Positions 6,588-8,579 of a DNA stretch of 8,579 nucleotides are shown piece by piece. Within the stretch, counting starts at the first letter, position 1, and every line of letters starts with the position of its first letter. The notes under the pieces are model-generated. The model worked only from the letters and a program-made list of their open reading frames with translations, was not told where the DNA came from and searched no databases. The position numbers and the translations under genes were made by a program. The DNA comes from JBCDAP01 sp038747915 (GTDB taxonomy: Bacteria > Planctomycetota > Phycisphaerae > Phycisphaerales > UBA1924), in assembly GCA_038747915.1 (NCBI GenBank), contig JBCDJJ010000111.1, positions 1 through 8,579 on the forward strand, read 5' to 3'.

Positions 6588-8360
6588 ATGCCCGAAGGTC
6601 TCGAGCCGGTCGACGCGCCACCGAGTGAGCCGCGCCCCGAGTCACCCGCCCCCGACGCGGAGCCGAACGACTCGACCACCGCCGCCACCGATCCGACGCC
6701 CCCGGCTCCCCCTGAGCCCGGGCCGGAAGCCACGCCGCAACTCACCGAGTCGGGATCCGGTGCGCCGGCTCCCTCGGCCGAGTCATCCACGAACGAGGCT
6801 CGGGCATCGGGCGTCGAGGACATTGATGCCGACGCTGGTGCGCCAAGGGCCGCAGCCCCGGTCACGGAACCCAAATCCGCACCGCCGATCGATCCCGCGC
6901 CGTCCTTCGACGCTGCGACCCTCGCCGCGATGGACGCCGCGATGACCGAGGCCACCGAGGTGCCGCCGGACGAGCCCGCACCCGTCTCGCCCCCGGCCGC
7001 ACCATCGAGCGATGATCGGCCGCACCCCGGCGCCGCCGAGGCCGCCCAGGCCGCTGCAGCGCTCGAGGCCGAGAAACCGCGCGCCATCCGCGGGCCGCGG
7101 ACCGTCCAGGGCGGCCGCGAGTACCGCAAGGGCATCGTGGTCTCGGTCGGGCCGGAGGACATCTTCGTTGAATTCGGGCCCAAGGAGCTCGGGGTCGTTC
7201 CGCGTGTTCAGTACAAGGACGCGGATGGCAACGAGCCCGACCTGCCGACGGTGGGCGCCGAGCTCGAGGTCGCCGTCAACAAGTTCGAGGCCAAGGAATC
7301 GCTCTACATCTGCTCGCGCCCGGGCCTTGTCCAAAAGGCCGAGTGGGAGCTGCTCGAGCCGGGGCAGGTCGTCGAGGCCCGGTGTACGGGAGTGAACAAG
7401 GGCGGGCTCGAGCTCGAGGTCGCGGGCCACCGCGCCTTCATGCCGGCGTCACAGGTCGATGTCCGCCGCATCGACGATCTGTCGATCTTCGTCGGCGAGA
7501 AGCTGCAGTGCCAGGTCCAGAAGATCGACCGGTTCGGCAAGGGCAACATCGTCCTCACGCGCCGCGACCTTGTGAAACAGGAGCTGGAGAAGAACAAAGC
7601 CGAACTCCGCGAGAAGCTCAAGGAAGGCGAGAGCGTCCAGGGCGTGGTCAAGAAGCTCATGCCCTTCGGCGCGTTCGTCGATATCGGCGGCACCGACGCC
7701 CTGCTGCACATCGGCGATATGTCGCACGACCGCATCCGCAAGCCCGAGGATGTGGTCAAGGAGGGCGACACGCTCACCGTCAAGGTGCTGACCCTCGACT
7801 GGGAGAAGAACCGGCACGCGGTCGGCCTCAAGCAGCTCCAGGCCGACCCCTTCGAGACCGCGACCGCTGCGATCGAGGAGGGCGCCGAGGTCTCCGGCCG
7901 CATCACCAAGCTCATGGAGTTCGGGTGCTTCGTGGAGATCGCCCCGGGCACCGAGGGCCTCGTCCACATCTCCGAGCTCGACTGGAAGCGGGTGAACAAG
8001 GTCTCCGACGTTGTGCAGCCGAACCAGGTCGTGCAAGTCAAGGTCCTGAAGATCGACCCGACCGACCGCCGCATCTCGCTCAGCATCAAGCAGACGAAAG
8101 AGCCGCCCAAGGGCTCGGACGGCGGTGGCAAGGGCCGTGGCGGCGGCGGACGCGGCCGAGGCCGCGGCGAACGCGACGACCGCAGCCCCGACGAGATCCT
8201 CAAGGAAACTCCCCAGCTCCGCCGCATGCGCGAGAAGGCCAAGCAGCGCGAGCACGAGAAGCAAGAGAAGTCCAAAGCCAAAGCCACCGGAAAGTCAGGC
8301 GGCGGCCTGGGCGACCTCGGCGACTTTGGCGGGCTCGGGCTAGGTGACCTCAAGCTGTAG
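6588..8360 (+). CDS. rpsA: 30S ribosomal protein S1 with long low-complexity N-terminal and Gly/Arg-rich C-terminal extensions
   Basis: 590 residues. Four S1 (OB-fold) RNA-binding domains: about 177-245; 257-326, with GHRAFMPASQV as in the second domain of S1 proteins; 346-416, with the classic PFGAFVDIGGTDALLHIGDM; and 430-502, with EFGCFVEI and GTEGLVHISEL. S1 binds mRNA on the small subunit and helps initiation on structured or weak-SD messages. E. coli S1 has six domains; shorter versions are common in other phyla. Residues 1-170 are rich in Pro, Ala, Glu and Ser with no predicted fold, and 509-530 form a Gly/Arg repeat tail (GRGRGRGERDD). The C-terminal end is basic helix (540-568) then Gly/Leu-rich. 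The start at 6588 is the first ATG of the frame, with only GAAG upstream; the first S1 domain begins so far inside that a downstream start cannot be excluded. E. coli rpsA also lacks a strong SD and is autoregulated; the same here is inference. Confidence 0.93.
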   Translation: MPEGLEPVDAPPSEPRPESPAPDAEPNDSTTAATDPTPPAPPEPGPEATPQLTESGSGAPAPSAESSTNEARASGVEDIDADAGAPRAAAPVTEPKSAPPIDPAPSFDAATLAAMDAAMTEATEVPPDEPAPVSPPAAPSSDDRPHPGAAEAAQAAAALEAEKPRAIRGPRTVQGGREYRKGIVVSVGPEDIFVEFGPKELGVVPRVQYKDADGNEPDLPTVGAELEVAVNKFEAKESLYICSRPGLVQKAEWELLEPGQVVEARCTGVNKGGLELEVAGHRAFMPASQVDVRRIDDLSIFVGEKLQCQVQKIDRFGKGNIVLTRRDLVKQELEKNKAELREKLKEGESVQGVVKKLMPFGAFVDIGGTDALLHIGDMSHDRIRKPEDVVKEGDTLTVKVLTLDWEKNRHAVGLKQLQADPFETATAAIEEGAEVSGRITKLMEFGCFVEIAPGTEGLVHISELDWKRVNKVSDVVQPNQVVQVKVLKIDPTDRRISLSIKQTKEPPKGSDGGGKGRGGGGRGRGRGERDDRSPDEILKETPQLRRMREKAKQREHEKQEKSKAKATGKSGGGLGDLGDFGGLGLGDLKL

Positions 8361-8380
8361 AACATCTTGAGTCGATCTGC

Positions 8381-8417
8381 CGCGGGTGCCACTGGTGGCT
8401 TGTCCACCAGTGCGAAC
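8381..8417 (+). repeat. REP-like palindromic repeat, copy 1 (direct)
   Basis: 37 bases starting 20 bases after the rpsA stop. The core is a perfect 9-bp stem, CACTGGTGG (8390-8398) and CCACCAGTG (8404-8412), with loop CTTGT. It is identical to copy 3 except for one loop base (T8403), and flanking similarity extends back to about 8370. It could also act as the rpsA 3' end hairpin, although no U-tract follows. Confidence 0.9.
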
Positions 8418-8432
8418 GCAGAAATCCCGGAA

Positions 8433-8461
8433 CACTGGCGGGCGAGCCGCCAGTGGCACCC
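8433..8461 (-). repeat. REP-like palindromic repeat, copy 2 (inverted)
   Basis: Stem CACTGGCGG (8433-8441) and CCGCCAGTG (8447-8455), followed by GCACCC, the reverse complement of the GGGTGC that leads copies 1 and 3. Against those copies the stem has a matched pair of changes (T to C on one arm, A to G on the other), so pairing is kept. Copies 1 and 2 lie head to tail in opposite orientation, 15 bases apart. Confidence 0.88.
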
Positions 8462-8488
8462 AAGAACCAAGGCACACTACGCATCGAC

Positions 8489-8514
8489 CGATCCAGTCGT
8501 GCGCCGACTGATCG
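8489..8514. repeat. Hairpin of unrelated sequence between repeat copies 2 and 3
   Basis: CGAT (8489-8492), one unpaired C, CAGTCG (8494-8499), loop TGCGC, then CGACTGATCG (8505-8514): ten base pairs with a single bulge. No U-tract follows on either strand, so it is not a standard intrinsic terminator. It has no sequence similarity to the flanking REP-like copies. Confidence 0.55.
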
Positions 8515-8542
8515 CGTCCTAGTGCGTTCCAAGTCAATTCGT

Positions 8543-8579
8543 CGCGGGTGCCACTGGTGGCTTGCCCACCAGTGCGAAC
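8543..8579 (+). repeat. REP-like palindromic repeat, copy 3 (direct, reaches right edge)
   Basis: Stem CACTGGTGG (8552-8560) and CCACCAGTG (8566-8574), loop CTTGC. It matches copy 1 at 36 of 37 positions, and weaker matching (13 of 17 over 8532-8548 against 8370-8386) extends the similarity upstream. The window ends at the last matching base, so the repeat may continue beyond it. Confidence 0.88.

Noticed and set aside
7343..8347. A 334-codon plus-strand open frame inside rpsA
   Set aside because: It is out of frame with the S1 domains and yields an Arg/Gly/Pro-rich product, a shadow of the GC-rich rpsA.
8390..8412. Copy 1 of the repeat as a canonical rpsA intrinsic terminator
   Set aside because: The hairpin is well placed, but the following bases are CGAACGCAG rather than a T-tract, so only a non-canonical role can be suggested.
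8381..8579. A CRISPR array
   Set aside because: Only three copies, one of them inverted, with unequal spacing and strong internal palindromes; no cas genes nearby.

Overview
The window is GC-rich and looks like a chromosomal segment of a planctomycete-type bacterium, perhaps of the Phycisphaerae side. This rests on three things: a 23S rRNA gene with no 16S gene or tRNA in front of it, an unusual PilM-type operon carrying long proteins of no named family, and a ribosomal protein S1 with low-complexity extensions. The assignment is an inference from architecture and remembered family features, not from a database search.

Layout. Positions 1-514 (minus strand) are the 5' fifth of a 23S rRNA gene that runs off the left edge. 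Upstream of it (515-822) is a roughly 300-nt hairpin-rich transcribed leader, with a convincing sigma70-type promoter at 829-856. Between that promoter and the next gene sits a perfect GC-rich inverted repeat (903-920). Positions 984-6264 hold a tight three-gene operon on the minus strand, transcribed toward the 23S gene: a PilM-PilN fusion protein (4279-6264), a PilO-like inner-membrane protein (2849-4279) and a third membrane-anchored coiled-coil protein of unknown family (984-2846). The first two genes overlap by one base (TGATG). The second and third are 2 bases apart. Each gene has a recognisable Shine-Dalgarno sequence.

A 323-base divergent intergenic region (6265-6587) separates the pil operon from rpsA (6588-8360, plus strand), which encodes a four-domain ribosomal protein S1 with a 170-residue Pro/Ala/Glu-rich head and a Gly/Arg-rich tail. 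After rpsA, 8361-8579 carries no gene. It holds three copies of a palindromic REP-like element (two direct, one inverted), whose stem is preserved by a compensatory base-pair change, plus one unrelated hairpin.

How the genes work together. The three minus-strand proteins probably form an inner-membrane alignment platform of a type IV pilus or type II-like secretion machine: a cytoplasmic actin-like ATPase domain joined to a membrane anchor, plus two partners with periplasmic domains. The fusion gives a GspL-like layout to a PilM-type ATPase domain. The 23S gene and rpsA belong to the translation machinery and flank the pilus operon, with no sign in the sequence of a functional link. No defence system, CRISPR array, integrase or transposase is visible.
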